Part shown: positions 1-8,852 of the stretch, piece after piece | Layout of the letters: each line of letters starts with the position of its first letter | How positions within the stretch are numbered: position 1 is the stretch's first letter | Translations under genes and position numbers: made by a program | DNA from: Gammaproteobacteria bacterium | GTDB taxonomy: Bacteria > Pseudomonadota > Gammaproteobacteria > Steroidobacterales > PWYM01 | Assembly (NCBI GenBank): GCA_007693855.1 | Contig: RECU01000024.1 | Coordinates: forward strand, 1 to 43,040 | Length of the DNA: 43,040 nucleotides | Direction: 5' to 3' | The notes under the pieces: generated by a model | What the model saw: the letters and a program-made list of their open reading frames with translations, nothing else | The model's database searches: none | What the model was told of the DNA's origin: nothing

Positions 1-1
1 G

Positions 2-55
2 GCTGCGGTGCTTCGGGCATTTCTCGATGAAGCGACGCAGGACCGCGCGCCGTGA
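2..55 (+). CDS. Possible C-terminal tail of an upstream gene (partial)
   Basis: Reading from base 2, an open frame of 17 codons ends at TGA 53-55 (AAVLRAFLDEATQDRAP). A GTG that overlaps this stop as GTGA could start a further 55-codon frame (52-219), which would run into the 3' end of the convergent cytochrome gene. The GTGA overlap is the kind seen between coupled genes. However, the sequence is too short to recognise a family and the second frame has no recognisable domain, so this is only a possible gene end cut by the window edge. Confidence 0.25.
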   Translation, partial: AAVLRAFLDEATQDRAP

Positions 56-190
56 ACGAGGGCGCCGCCGTCTCCGGGCTGCTGCGTGCCGGGCTCGGCA
101 GCCGTGAGACCGCGCTCGCGGGCTGGCGGCTGGCGGCGGGCTACGGGGGGCTGGCGTGGCTGCTTAGGTCCCGGTGTGTCGGCGCCAGGC

Positions 191-661
191 TCAGTCCTCC
201 GGCGCGACCAGCTCGGTGAAGACACGCTGCCGGTTCATGTACTCGACGTCTTCGGCGACATGACAGGCCATGCACGCCGAGCGTGCGCGCATGAAGGCGG
301 CCCAGCGGATGTCGGCATCGTCGCTGCGCAGCGCCTCGTGGACATCTGGCCAGATCACATCGAGGAAGATTGCATCGGAGTTGGCCTGGCGCGCAGGCCG
401 CTTCATGTAGCCGCCACGGATGGCATCGCGGATCTTCTCCCAGTGGTAGAGGGCAAGCTCCGGATTGTCGAGCGTCAGCGCTTCGTGCAGCATCTCGTAG
501 CGATGATGGGTCTCCCACATGGCCGCCGAGAACCCGCCCAGATACTGCTCGAGGCGTTCGTAGCGGGTGCCCTCGTCGGGGGCTTCGACCAGCCAGTCCG
601 CGGACGTGGCCTGGGCCCAGAAGAGGGTGGGCAGCAGGAGTAGCACACCGACATGTTTCAT
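191..661 (-). CDS. Cytochrome c'/c-556-like periplasmic c-type cytochrome
   Basis: A 156-residue protein with an N-terminal signal peptide (MKHVGVLLLLPTLFWAQATSA) and a single CMACH haem-attachment motif near the C terminus (SACMACHVAED). One CXXCH close to the C terminus, about 130 mature residues and a predicted all-helical body match class II cytochromes (c', c-556), which act in the periplasm in electron transfer or gas binding. The start is set at ATG 661 because the signal peptide begins there; the frame runs further upstream but has no secretion signal and overlaps the next gene. The gene is followed on the same strand by nothing clear. The redox partner and axial ligand cannot be told from sequence. 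Confidence 0.7.
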   Translation of the reverse strand: MKHVGVLLLLPTLFWAQATSADWLVEAPDEGTRYERLEQYLGGFSAAMWETHHRYEMLHEALTLDNPELALYHWEKIRDAIRGGYMKRPARQANSDAIFLDVIWPDVHEALRSDDADIRWAAFMRARSACMACHVAEDVEYMNRQRVFTELVAPED

Positions 662-713
662 TGCGGAACCTCCCTGAGGATGTCTGACCGTCTCCCGACG
701 ATACCATGCCATC

Positions 714-1172
714 TCAGGCGCGCTTTGCCAGCCAACGGTCGAGCTGCGCGGCAAACGCCTGCCGGTCCGCCTGGGTGAGTGCCGGAGGTCCACCGGACTG
801 CACGCCGCTCGCGCGCATCGTATCGAGAAAATCGCGCATGTTGAGTCGTGCGCGCACATTCTCCGGGGTGAACAGCTCGCCGCGCGGGCTGAGTGCGAGC
901 GCGCCCTTTTCGACCACCTCGGCGGCGAGTGGCACATCGCTGGTGATCACGAGATCCCCGGCCTCTACGCGCCGGACGATCTCATTGTCGGCCACGTCGA
1001 AACCCGCGCTGACCTGCAGCGTACGGATATGTGCGGACGGGGGGGTGCGGATCGGCTGGTTGGCGACCAGCGTGAGCAGCACGCCGGTGCGTTCGGCTGC
1101 ACGAAAGAGGATTTCGCGGACGACACCGGGGCAGGCATCGGCATCGACCCAGAGTTTCGAGGCGGGGTTCAT
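714..1172 (-). CDS. yaiI: YaiI/YqxD family (DUF188, UPF0178) protein
   Basis: A 152-residue cytosolic protein that begins [21 protein letters not shown], the hallmark N terminus of the DUF188/UPF0178 family. The family motifs [46 protein letters not shown] and the tail [12 protein letters not shown] are all present. The DADACP and TSDVPLA segments give a PIN-like acidic site; a nuclease-type role has been suggested for the family but is not established. Length is normal for the family. ATG 1172 is chosen because the family starts here; the frame extends upstream into a promoter region. It is divergent from the TonB receptor gene, and the approximately 180 bp between them carries the Pho-box-like repeats. 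Confidence 0.85.
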   Translation of the reverse strand: MNPASKLWVDADACPGVVREILFRAAERTGVLLTLVANQPIRTPPSAHIRTLQVSAGFDVADNEIVRRVEAGDLVITSDVPLAAEVVEKGALALSPRGELFTPENVRARLNMRDFLDTMRASGVQSGGPPALTQADRQAFAAQLDRWLAKRA

Positions 1173-1251
1173 GGTGCCGAGGATAACGGCTTTGTCTGAA
1201 CCTTGCCGTGGTGATTCGTAGCGGCCGGGGAACCGATCGAGGTATCGGTCT

Positions 1252-1307
1252 TCGCAACCTGCCTGCAACCGGACTGAAAGGAGACTGCAAGAAACCCACT
1301 GCATGAT
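1252..1307 (+). promoter_or_regulatory. Pho-box-like array (four 7-mers at 11-bp period) and -10
   Basis: Four 7-mers recur at exactly 11-bp spacing: TCGCAAC (1252), CTGCAAC (1263), CTGAAAG (1274) and CTGCAAG (1285). PhoB binds tandem CTGTCAT-like 7-mers separated by 4 bp, which gives the same 11-bp period. Ten bases after the last unit is CATGAT (1302-1307), a 4/6 match to the -10 hexamer and at the distance expected when the Pho box replaces the -35. The downstream genes are a TonB receptor and PhoD phosphodiesterase, which fits phosphate control. The repeats differ from the E. coli consensus at the fourth and fifth bases, so the regulator is inferred. Confidence 0.5.
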
Positions 1308-1351
1308 GCGCGTGGATGTCCCCACGGCAAACATCGCAATGGAGTGCCCGC

Positions 1352-3658
1352 ATGTCCCGGATGACCCTGACCCCGATCGCCACCGCGGTCGCCCTCGCAC
1401 TCGCCGGCCAGGCGAGCATCGCACAGGACCGCCTGGTACTCGACGAGATCGTCGTCACCGCGCAGAAACGCGAGCAGGCGGTGCTGGAGGTGCCGATCAC
1501 ACTCACTGCCTACAGCGGCGCGTTTCTCGATGAAATCGGGGTCGAGGACTTCGAGCGGCTGTCCGCCTTCGTCCCCGGACTGGTGGTGCAGGAGCAGAGC
1601 CCGAACAATCCCGGCTTCGTGATCCGCGGGATCACCTCGGATTCCGGGTCGGCACAGATCGCGCCGCGCGTGTCGATCTTCCAGGACGGTATCGACATCA
1701 GCCGCTCGCGCGGCTCGATCGTCGAGCTCTACGATCTCGAGCGTGTCGAGGTGCTCAAGGGCCCGCAGGCGACCCTGTTCGGGACGGCGGCCAGTATCGG
1801 TGCGATCAGCCTGATCTCGGCTGCGCCGACCGACACCTTCGAGGCCCAGGTCTCCGCGGGTCTCGGCAACTACAGCCAGCGGCGCACGCGAGGGTACGTG
1901 TCGGGCCCGCTGGCCGGCGAGGGCACGCTGACCGGCCGGGTGGCCTGGTTGTACAACAAGCGAGACGGGTTCATCGACAACTTGGCCGGCGGCCCGGCGC
2001 TGAACGGCAAGGACACGCGTGCCATTCGCGGCTATCTGCGTTTCGAGCCGACGGACACCGTCCAGGCCGACCTCATCTGGAACTGGCAGAAGGACACGCC
2101 GCCGGGTACCTCGTTCAAGAGCGGTGTCGTGCCGCCGATCGGGGGTGATCTCGATCCCAACAGCCCGGCAGAGCTCGGTCCCTTCGGCGACCAGCCGAAC
2201 GAGTGGCTGGGCGGCCCGCTGGGCCTCGAACGCACGGTCCGCAGCCTCACCGGTCGCATCAGCTGGGATTTCGCGCCAGCCTGGCAGTTCACCTCGATCA
2301 GCAACTATCGCGAATTCGACTCGCTGGAGGTGTTCGATGCCGACGGTACCCGTGCCTACTGGCTTGAGTTCGCCGAGGATGCCACCGGCGAGCAGTGGAG
2401 CCAGGAGTTCCGCTTCAACTATGACGCTGGCGGTCGCCTGACTGCATTCTTTGGCGGCACTTATTTCCACGAAGAGGGCCAGCAGCGGGTGCCCTTCTCT
2501 ACGGACGAAGGTGTCTTCCTTGCCTGTACGGTCATTCTTGGCGTCGCTTGTTTCCTGCCTGATGGCAGCGTGTTCTCCCCGGCACCGGTGCCGCTGGTCT
2601 ACGAGGACTTCTTCGCCAACCTCGGCGAGACCGACGCCATCAGTGTCTATGCCGATGCCTCCTGGCAGTTCACCCCGCAGTGGCGCGGCACGGTCGGCCT
2701 GCGTTATGTCAGCGAGCGCAAGCGAAGTGGCTTCATCGGTGGCGGCACACCGGCGATCCTGACGGAAGGCCTGCCGCTGCTCTCGCTGTTCGGTCTGGGC
2801 AATACCGGTGGCCAGGCGGTGTTCTCGGGCCGCCAGAGCTTCGACGACTTCTCACCGCGGTTCGTGCTGGACTACGCCCCTGCTGAGAACTGGCGGCTGT
2901 ACGGTTCGATCGCGAAGGGTCGCCGCAGCGAGGTGATCAACGTGGGCGGGGTGCCGGGGCCACTGCCCAGCCTGGTGCCGGTGGTCAATGTGCTGCCCGC
3001 AGAGATCATCTGGAGTTATGAGCTCGGTGTGAAAACCGAGTTGCTGGATGGGCGCCTGCGCGCCGATGCAGGCGTGTTCTATCAGGACTATCAGAACTTC
3101 CAGACCAGCGTCTTCGACGAGGCTGGCCAGCTGATCAGTGTCAATGCCGGCGAGGCGACCAACGTCGGCGTAGAGGCGTCCGTCTCGGCGCGGCTGACCG
3201 ATACCCTGAACGTGTTCGCCAATGTAGGCTGGATCGACGCCAGTTTCGATGACACCGACAAGGACGGCAACCCGGCGCTGTTTGCCGGCAACCGCTTCCG
3301 CCTTCAGCCGACGTGGAGCTGGTCGGCGGGCGCCACCTGGGCGCAGCCGATCAGCGCCTCGCTGGAGCTGTTCACGACGTTCACCTGGAATTACCGCAGC
3401 CGTGTGTTCTTCGAAGAAGACAATGCCCCGGTGGCCGGCGTTGCCATCGCCCAGGACAATCTGCACCTGGTCGACGCGCGGATCGGGATCGGCGCGCAGG
3501 ACGGTCGATGGCAGATCGTCGCTTCGGCCAACAACCTGTTCGACGAGAGCTACATCATCGATGCCGGTAATACCGGGGCAGCTTTCGGCACACCGACACT
3601 GATCGCCGGGCCACCGCGCTTCTACGGGCTGGAGGCGATCCTGCGCTTCGGACGCTGA
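1352..3658 (+). CDS. TonB-dependent receptor, probably for a phosphorus compound
   Basis: A 768-residue outer-membrane receptor. A signal peptide ([19 protein letters not shown]...ASIAQ) is followed by the TonB-box-like [13 protein letters not shown], a plug domain ([48 protein letters not shown]) and a full beta-barrel ending in [11 protein letters not shown]. Length is normal and no break is seen. ATG 1352 is chosen because GGAG (1341-1344) lies 7 bases upstream and the signal peptide starts here; the earlier ATG at 1316 lacks both. The next gene, phoD, starts 7 bases after the stop, so the two are probably co-transcribed. Together with the Pho-box-like promoter this suggests uptake of a phosphoester or its product. 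The substrate is inferred from context only. Confidence 0.85.
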   Translation: MSRMTLTPIATAVALALAGQASIAQDRLVLDEIVVTAQKREQAVLEVPITLTAYSGAFLDEIGVEDFERLSAFVPGLVVQEQSPNNPGFVIRGITSDSGSAQIAPRVSIFQDGIDISRSRGSIVELYDLERVEVLKGPQATLFGTAASIGAISLISAAPTDTFEAQVSAGLGNYSQRRTRGYVSGPLAGEGTLTGRVAWLYNKRDGFIDNLAGGPALNGKDTRAIRGYLRFEPTDTVQADLIWNWQKDTPPGTSFKSGVVPPIGGDLDPNSPAELGPFGDQPNEWLGGPLGLERTVRSLTGRISWDFAPAWQFTSISNYREFDSLEVFDADGTRAYWLEFAEDATGEQWSQEFRFNYDAGGRLTAFFGGTYFHEEGQQRVPFSTDEGVFLACTVILGVACFLPDGSVFSPAPVPLVYEDFFANLGETDAISVYADASWQFTPQWRGTVGLRYVSERKRSGFIGGGTPAILTEGLPLLSLFGLGNTGGQAVFSGRQSFDDFSPRFVLDYAPAENWRLYGSIAKGRRSEVINVGGVPGPLPSLVPVVNVLPAEIIWSYELGVKTELLDGRLRADAGVFYQDYQNFQTSVFDEAGQLISVNAGEATNVGVEASVSARLTDTLNVFANVGWIDASFDDTDKDGNPALFAGNRFRLQPTWSWSAGATWAQPISASLELFTTFTWNYRSRVFFEEDNAPVAGVAIAQDNLHLVDARIGIGAQDGRWQIVASANNLFDESYIIDAGNTGAAFGTPTLIAGPPRFYGLEAILRFGR

Positions 3659-3665
3659 GGCGCGC

Positions 3666-5291
3666 GTGGCGGGCCGAATCAGGCGGCGTGATCTCCTCGC
3701 GGGGATCGCGCCGGCGTGCGCCCTCACGCTGGCCCCCGGATCGGCGCTGGCGGCGGGTGCCGCCCAGGACCGGGCTGCCCTCGGCGGTGGCGAATTCAGG
3801 CACGGCGTCGCGAGCGGGGATCCGCTGGCCAATCGGGTAATCCTCTGGTCCCGCGTCTCCGGTGGCCCCACATCACAGGCCGTCTACCGCTGGACGATCG
3901 CCGAGGATGCCGGGTTCACCCGCGCAGTGCGCAGTGGCCCGGTGCTCACCGGGCCGGCACGGGATTGGACGCTGAAGGTCGATGTCGCCGGCCTCGAGCC
4001 CGGGCGCACCTGGTGGTATCGCTTCGAGAGCGCGGATCACGTCTCGCCGGTGGGGCGCACCCAGACCCTGCCCGCGGGCCCGGTGGCGCGCATGGGCCTG
4101 GCGGTGTGTTCCTGCTCGAACTATCCGGCAGGCTTCTTCAACGCCTATCGCGCCATGGCCGAGCGCGATGACATCGACGTGGTCATGCACCTTGGCGATT
4201 ACCTCTACGAATACGGCGCCGACGGTTACGCGGGCACCCAGGGCCGCGCGCTCGGGCGGGTCGTCTCACCGGCACACGCGCTGGTCACGCTGGGCGACTA
4301 TCGCGCGCGGTATGCCCAATATCGCCGCGACCCGGACCTGCAGGCGCTGCACGCCCGCCACCCGGTGATCGCGATCTGGGATGACCACGAGTCGGCCAAC
4401 GACGCCTGGCGCGGCGGCGCCGAGAACCACGACCCCGACACCGAGGGCGACTGGTTTATCCGTCGCGAGGTCGCCACGCGGGCCTGGTACGAGTGGCTCC
4501 CCGTGCGCGAGCCTGCCGACCGCAGCCGGCTCGCCGCCTGGCGCAGTTTCGATTTCGGGACGCTGGTGACCCTCGCGGTGGTCGAGGCGCGGCATGTCGC
4601 ACGTGATCGCCAGCTCGCCTTCGATCCGCAGCGGCTGGACGAGGTGCAGGCGGCGCTGGCAGAGGACCGACGCACGCTACTCGGGGCCGAGCAGCTCGGT
4701 TGGCTGGAGAGAACCTGGGCGGCGGCGCGCGCCCGGGGCGTGACCTGGCAGCTTCTCGGCAGTCCGGTGGTGCTGGCCCCGCTGGCGACACCGGACCTGG
4801 CCGGCGGCCTGTCCGCCGACGAGCAGGCCCGCCTGCCCGGATGGCTGCGCGAGCGCCTGGAGGGCACGCGGCTGGGGCTGGCCTACAACCTCGACGCCTG
4901 GGACGGCTACCCGGCCGAGCGCCAGCGGCTCTACGAGCTGATGACCCGGCATACGCGCAACGCGGTGGTGGTCAGCGGCGACAGCCATACGGCCTGGAGC
5001 ATCGACCACGCCGCGGCAGGCGGCCCGGCGGGCCTGGTCGAAGTCGGTGTCACGGCGGTGACTTCCCCGGGCTTTGACGAGACGCTGGGTCTGCCCCCCG
5101 GGCGGGTGGCACCGCTGCTGCGCGCGGCCAACCCGCATGTCCGCTTCGTCGACACCTGGCGCAAAGGCTTTGCGCTGCTGGAATTCACTCCAGAGCGCCT
5201 GACCGCCAGGCATGTCCTGCTCAGCACCATCGCCCGGCGCAGTGTCGAGATGACCGAGGCGGGCGCCCTGATCGTCGCCTCGCGGACCTGA
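3666..5291 (+). CDS. phoD: PhoD family alkaline phosphatase/phosphodiesterase (Tat-exported)
   Basis: A 541-residue metallophosphoesterase. The N terminus carries a twin-arginine signal (RIRRRDLLAGIAP then a hydrophobic stretch to about residue 33), as usual for PhoD. Next comes an Fn3-like N-terminal domain (HGVASGDPLANRVILWSRVSG), then metal-site motifs: the Cys segment CSCSNYPAGFF, HLGDYLYEYG (Asp178), IWDDHESANDAW (Asp239, Asp240, His241, Glu242) and VVSGDSHTAWS (Asp439, His441). PhoD enzymes cleave phosphomono- and diesters with Fe3+ and Ca2+ in the periplasm or outside the cell. The start is GTG 3666, 7 bases after the receptor stop, so translation is probably coupled. Family assignment is firm; the substrate is not known. 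Confidence 0.9.
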   Translation: MAGRIRRRDLLAGIAPACALTLAPGSALAAGAAQDRAALGGGEFRHGVASGDPLANRVILWSRVSGGPTSQAVYRWTIAEDAGFTRAVRSGPVLTGPARDWTLKVDVAGLEPGRTWWYRFESADHVSPVGRTQTLPAGPVARMGLAVCSCSNYPAGFFNAYRAMAERDDIDVVMHLGDYLYEYGADGYAGTQGRALGRVVSPAHALVTLGDYRARYAQYRRDPDLQALHARHPVIAIWDDHESANDAWRGGAENHDPDTEGDWFIRREVATRAWYEWLPVREPADRSRLAAWRSFDFGTLVTLAVVEARHVARDRQLAFDPQRLDEVQAALAEDRRTLLGAEQLGWLERTWAAARARGVTWQLLGSPVVLAPLATPDLAGGLSADEQARLPGWLRERLEGTRLGLAYNLDAWDGYPAERQRLYELMTRHTRNAVVVSGDSHTAWSIDHAAAGGPAGLVEVGVTAVTSPGFDETLGLPPGRVAPLLRAANPHVRFVDTWRKGFALLEFTPERLTARHVLLSTIARRSVEMTEAGALIVASRT

Positions 5292-5320
5292 ATTCAGCGC
5301 TGATCGCTTGAGTGTCAATC

Positions 5321-5349
5321 TTGATTGCAATGCAATCATTGATTAATAT
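5321..5349 (+). promoter_or_regulatory. Promoter and palindromic operator of the FitAB-type module
   Basis: TGATTGCA (5322-5329) and TGCAATCA (5331-5338) form a perfect inverted repeat with 8-bp arms around one base. It lies inside a sigma-70-like promoter: TTGATT (5321-5326) as -35 and TAATAT (5344-5349) as -10, spaced 17 bp. FitA-type antitoxins bind short inverted repeats of this kind, so occupation would block RNA polymerase and give autorepression. The antitoxin ATG follows 24 bases after the -10. The AT-rich segment stands out from its GC-rich surroundings. Confidence 0.7.
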
Positions 5350-5373
5350 GCTGTATCGCGGCAGGGGCGTGGT

Positions 5374-5616
5374 ATGGCAAGCATCACCATCCGTAATCTT
5401 GATCAGGCGCTGAAGCGGCGCCTGCGTATCCGTGCAGCAGAGCATGGGCGGTCCATGGAGGAGGAGGTGCGGGCCATCCTGAAGGCTGCGGTGGATGCGC
5501 CCGTGCCCCCAGAGAACCTCGCCTCTGCCATCCGTTCGCGCATGGCCGGCCTGGGCGGCGTCGAGCTTGACATCCCTCCCCGAGAACCGATGCGCGAACC
5601 GCCACCCATGGACTGA
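5374..5616 (+). CDS. FitA-like ribbon-helix-helix antitoxin
   Basis: An 80-residue protein starting MASITIRNLDQALKRRLRIRAAEHGRS, the FitA-type RHH fold: a beta strand that contacts DNA (ITIRNL) then two helices. The C-terminal tail (LGGVELDIPPREP) matches the toxin-binding region of FitA proteins. It should bind the palindrome in its promoter and neutralise the PIN toxin encoded next. The toxin GTG lies 7 bases after the stop, as expected for a coupled operon. Length is normal. Confidence 0.85.
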   Translation: MASITIRNLDQALKRRLRIRAAEHGRSMEEEVRAILKAAVDAPVPPENLASAIRSRMAGLGGVELDIPPREPMREPPPMD

Positions 5617-5623
5617 ACGGGCG

Positions 5624-6055
5624 GTGGTGATACTGGACACGAACGTCGTCTCCGAGCTCCTGCGTGCAGCACCGGCGCGGCAGGTCGAAGCCTGGCTCGC
5701 TGCCCAGGCCGGTGCCGACGTCTACCTCACGGCGATCACCGAGGCGGAGCTTCGCTACGGCGCGGCACTGGTGCCGTCGGGACGACGGCAGAGGGGGCTC
5801 CTGCACGCGATCGACAGCATGCTGCGTGAGGACTTCTTCGGGCGCATTCTGGTCTTCGACAGCGTCGCCGCTGAACACTATGCGGAGATTGCAGTGGCCC
5901 GCAGGGCCGCCGGGCGCCCGATCAGCCAGTTCGACTGCCAGATTGCCGCCATCGCCCGGGCGCAGGGTGCCGTGCTGGCCACCCGCAATGTCGCGGACTT
6001 CGCGGACTGCGGTGTCGAACTCGTTGACCCCTGGCGGTACCGGGAAGACGCCTGA
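5624..6055 (+). CDS. FitB/VapC-like PIN-domain toxin
   Basis: A 143-residue PIN ribonuclease. The acidic site appears complete: VILDTNVVSELL (Asp5), ITEAELRYG (Glu), QFDCQIAAIA (Asp) and ATRNVADF (Asp). FitB-type toxins cut structured RNA such as tRNA and are held by FitA. GTG 5624 is chosen because it gives the canonical start M-V-I-L-D-T-N directly after the antitoxin; a longer frame from an ATG at 5495 overlaps the antitoxin gene. No mutation is visible, so the module looks functional. Confidence 0.85.
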   Translation: MVILDTNVVSELLRAAPARQVEAWLAAQAGADVYLTAITEAELRYGAALVPSGRRQRGLLHAIDSMLREDFFGRILVFDSVAAEHYAEIAVARRAAGRPISQFDCQIAAIARAQGAVLATRNVADFADCGVELVDPWRYREDA

Positions 6056-6067
6056 CTATCGATCTGC

Positions 6068-7402
6068 TCAGCGTCGTTCCAGTGAAAAGCCCAGTGCCGT
6101 GCCTGGTGCAAAGCCCTGTGGCGCCGGGTTCGCACCGTTGCGCCAGGGCCTCAGATAGGCCTCCATCGACACATCTTCGCGCAGGTGGCGGGCGAGAAAG
6201 GCGGTGATGAAGTGGCGGTTGAGATCGTTCAGCCGCTCGATGTCCCAGACCGGCTCGGCATAGTGCGCGAACTCCCGCGGGTACGCACGACTGGCCAGCG
6301 GCGGCGGCGTGGGGGCGACGTTATGGCGTGCCTGGTGGTAGGTGAGCAGCTTGACCGGTGCTCCGCCGTGGGTCTGCTCCCACAGCCAGCGCACGCCGCC
6401 CTGGTACCCTGAGATCGGATCCGCATCGCCGGCGACATAGAGCACGGGTGCGGTGATGCCGGTGAAGGCGCTGGGTTGCCAGAGCGACTCCGCGCCCGCG
6501 CTGGCGGCCGCGACGCCTGCGGCAGACAACGCCGCAGGCGCACCCCACGGTGCGAGCGCCACCACCGCGCGGATCCGGGGGTCGGCGTCGAGCGCGTCCT
6601 CGGCAAGCTTGGTCATCGCCCCGTGCGGCACGAAGCGCCCGTTCGCCACCGCGGGCGCCACCCCGGCGCCCGCCGCCACCAGTGCGCCGTAGCCGCCCAT
6701 CGAGTAGCCGATCACTGCGGTGCGCTCAGGATCGGCAAACGCCAGGCGCTCGCCGCGATAGCGGCCCTCGAGCAGCTCGTCGATCACGAACACGATGTCG
6801 CGTGGCCGGTGGTAGAGGGTGCTCGCGAACTCGTCGCGGTCCTGATGGGTGGAATGGGTATGGTCGATGGCTGCGACCAGGTAGCCGTGCGAGGCGAGGT
6901 GCTCGCCGAGATAGCTCATCAGTACGCGCGAGCCGGGGAAGCCATGCGAGAGCACCACCAGCGGCGCCGGACCGGCACGCTCATCCGGGCTTGCATTGCG
7001 GGTGGCCGGACCCTGGAATCGGAACGGCCGCAGCGGTCGCGCGGGATTGCCGGGTCCGCTGCCGAGTACGTCTTCATACACGGCCACGCTGTCAGGACAG
7101 CAGCGCGCCGGGTACCAGAGCTCGACGGTGAGCTCGCGGTCGTAGCGCGGTGGTGCCTCGCCATCGGCGAGGCCGTTCAGCGGGTCGATCTGGTCGGGGT
7201 GGGTGAGGCGCAGGGTGGTGACGCCGACGTTGTGCGGCCCGGGCAGCGCGAGAGCCGGGGCGTCGGGTCGCCGTGGCAGCGGCGGCTCCGGGTCCAGGGC
7301 CAGGGTGAGCGTCGGGGCCACCAGGCCGACGACGAGCAGGCAGCTCGCCGCCAGCCAGGCGCGCGGCGAGGACAGAGCGCGGTGAGGGTCAGTGCTGTTC
7401 AT
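6068..7402 (-). CDS. Secreted alpha/beta hydrolase (PAF-acetylhydrolase/dienelactone hydrolase-like)
   Basis: A 444-residue protein with an N-terminal hydrophobic segment (LAASCLLVVGLVAPTLTLAL, about residues 17-36), so exported or membrane-anchored. The fold signs are the oxyanion segment LVVLSHGFPGSR (about 148-159), HLASHGYLVAAIDHTHSTH, and the nucleophile elbow VIGYSMGGYGAL with Ser234; YVAGDADPISGY likely holds the acid and YHQARHNVAP the His. These resemble platelet-activating-factor acetylhydrolases and related ester hydrolases. It converges with the FitAB module and is divergent from the glycerophosphodiesterase gene. A lipid- or ester-processing role beside phosphorus genes is plausible but inferred. 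Confidence 0.75.
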   Translation of the reverse strand: MNSTDPHRALSSPRAWLAASCLLVVGLVAPTLTLALDPEPPLPRRPDAPALALPGPHNVGVTTLRLTHPDQIDPLNGLADGEAPPRYDRELTVELWYPARCCPDSVAVYEDVLGSGPGNPARPLRPFRFQGPATRNASPDERAGPAPLVVLSHGFPGSRVLMSYLGEHLASHGYLVAAIDHTHSTHQDRDEFASTLYHRPRDIVFVIDELLEGRYRGERLAFADPERTAVIGYSMGGYGALVAAGAGVAPAVANGRFVPHGAMTKLAEDALDADPRIRAVVALAPWGAPAALSAAGVAAASAGAESLWQPSAFTGITAPVLYVAGDADPISGYQGGVRWLWEQTHGGAPVKLLTYHQARHNVAPTPPPLASRAYPREFAHYAEPVWDIERLNDLNRHFITAFLARHLREDVSMEAYLRPWRNGANPAPQGFAPGTALGFSLERR

Positions 7403-7546
7403 GCGCCTGAAGATGCCACATCGAGCTTGCCAATGTGTGACAGTAGCGTGTGCGGATGATTCCGGCCGCCGGGTGTGGCAGGGTATGGCGTGTCACTGCT
7501 TCGACACACGGGCCTGCTGTAATCCAGTGCGATTCATGCGTCCAAC

Positions 7547-7564
7547 AGGAGGTGACCTGAGATG
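7547..7564 (+). promoter_or_regulatory. Very strong Shine-Dalgarno site of the glycerophosphodiesterase gene
   Basis: AGGAGGTGA (7547-7555) matches the 16S anti-Shine-Dalgarno complement over nine bases and lies six bases before ATG 7562. It is by far the best ribosome site in the window and fixes the start. High translation of this secreted enzyme is implied. Confidence 0.8.
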
Positions 7565-8659
7565 ACCCGCTCGACGTTGGCACCGTTCCCCCGGTGGGCG
7601 TGCGTGCTGCTGCTGGCTGGCCTGTTGAGCGCATGGGCCAGTAATGCGCCGGCAGCAGAGCGGGCTGCGCTGGAGACGGCGTCCGCACCCCTGGTCATCG
7701 CCCACCGCGGTGCCTCAGGTTATCTGCCCGAGCACTCGCTGGCGGCCTATGCCTTCGCCTACGCGCTGGGTGCGGACTATCTCGAGCCCGACATCGTCAT
7801 CACCCGTGACGGCCACCCCATCGCCCTGCACGACCTCACGCTGGACGCCACGACCAACGTGCGCGAGGTCTTCCCGGGGCGCGCCCGAGACGACGGGCTG
7901 CACTACGTCGTGGACTTCACGTTGGCCGAGATCCGCCAGCTGCGCATGTTCGAGCGTATCGAACCCGAGACCGGCGAGCAGCGCTACCCGGCGCGGTTCT
8001 CGGCGGCGCTTGGAGACTTCCGGGTAGTGACGCTGGCCGAACTGATCGAGCTCACCCAGGGGCTGAATGCCAGTACGGGTCGCGACGTCGGCATCTACCC
8101 TGAAACCAAGTTCCCGGCCTTCCATGAAGCCGCCGGCCATGACATCGCGGCGATCGTACTCGAGGTGCTGGAAGGCCATGGCTACCGCGAGCGCGAGCAC
8201 CGCGCCATCATCCAGTCCTTCGAGCCCGAGCCCTTGCGACGGCTGCGCGAGGAGGGGGTGCGTTTGCGCCTGGTGCAGCTGCTGGGCGAGAACGACTGGG
8301 AGATGAATCACGTCGACTATGCGCCGATGTATACCGTCGAGGGCCTGGCGGAGATCGCCGCGTACGCCGACGGCATCGGTCCGCCGATCACCCGCATCAT
8401 TCTCGGCGTCGACGCCAACGGTGCCCCGCAGTTCAGCACGCTGGTGGCCGATGCCCATGCCGCCGAGTTGGCCGTCCATCCCTACACGGTGCGCACCGAC
8501 GCACTGCCCGAGGGGATCTCGATCGGCGATCTGCTGTATCTGCTGCTGGAAATTCAACAGGTCGACGGCCTGTTCATCGATCAACCCGATGTGATGGTGG
8601 AGTTCCTGCGGCTACTGAGATCCCCGCAGCGCGCCACCTGGCCAAGGGACATGCGCTGA
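7562..8659 (+). CDS. glpQ: Glycerophosphodiester phosphodiesterase, periplasmic (GlpQ-like)
   Basis: A 365-residue protein with a signal peptide (WACVLLLAGLLSAWASNAPAA). The GDPD domain starts LVIAHRGASGYLPEHSLAAYAFA (His48, Arg49), then GADYLEPDIVITRDGHPIALHD (metal-site Glu and Asp; His90 as second catalytic His), VGIYPETKFPAFH (metal-binding Glu), and the later barrel strands IIQSFEP, LRLVQLL and VHPYTVR. This is the complete secreted GlpQ layout. It hydrolyses glycerophosphodiesters to glycerol-3-phosphate and an alcohol in the periplasm, liberating usable phosphorus. It stands alone on its strand, divergent from the hydrolase, in a region with phoD and the phn transporter. Confidence 0.9.
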   Translation: MTRSTLAPFPRWACVLLLAGLLSAWASNAPAAERAALETASAPLVIAHRGASGYLPEHSLAAYAFAYALGADYLEPDIVITRDGHPIALHDLTLDATTNVREVFPGRARDDGLHYVVDFTLAEIRQLRMFERIEPETGEQRYPARFSAALGDFRVVTLAELIELTQGLNASTGRDVGIYPETKFPAFHEAAGHDIAAIVLEVLEGHGYREREHRAIIQSFEPEPLRRLREEGVRLRLVQLLGENDWEMNHVDYAPMYTVEGLAEIAAYADGIGPPITRIILGVDANGAPQFSTLVADAHAAELAVHPYTVRTDALPEGISIGDLLYLLLEIQQVDGLFIDQPDVMVEFLRLLRSPQRATWPRDMR

Positions 8660-8690
8660 GCCTGACGGTCAACCGACCAGGAGACGCAGG

Positions 8691-8801
8691 CTGTCCGGAC
8701 AGTTCGTGGGCGTTTCAGCCTGTGATGTCCGTCAGCCCCGTGCGGCAGCCGCGCGTATAGGCTTCAGCCTGGGTTCAGGGTTCCGAGGCATACTGAACCC
8801 A
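8691..8801 (+). repeat. Palindrome and hairpin between glpQ and the DUF1800 gene
   Basis: CTGTCCGGACAG (8691-8702) is a perfect 12-bp palindrome. Further on, TGGGTTCAG (8770-8778) and CTGAACCCA (8793-8801) form 9-bp inverted arms around 14 bases. They lie between the glpQ stop and the probable GTG start of the DUF1800 gene at 8853. They may be an operator plus a terminator or leader hairpin; neither is followed by a T-run. Confidence 0.4.
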
Positions 8802-8852
8802 ACCTGGCCGCCCAGCGGAGGCTGGGCGCGCAGTCGCAGAGGACCTCCAGCG

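Noticed and set aside
7437-7534. Possible Pho boxes near glpQ (CTGTCAC on the minus strand at 7437-7443; CTGTAAT at 7517)
   Set aside because: Each has only one good half-site; the units at 11-bp distance match poorly, so phosphate control of glpQ is not supported by sequence here.
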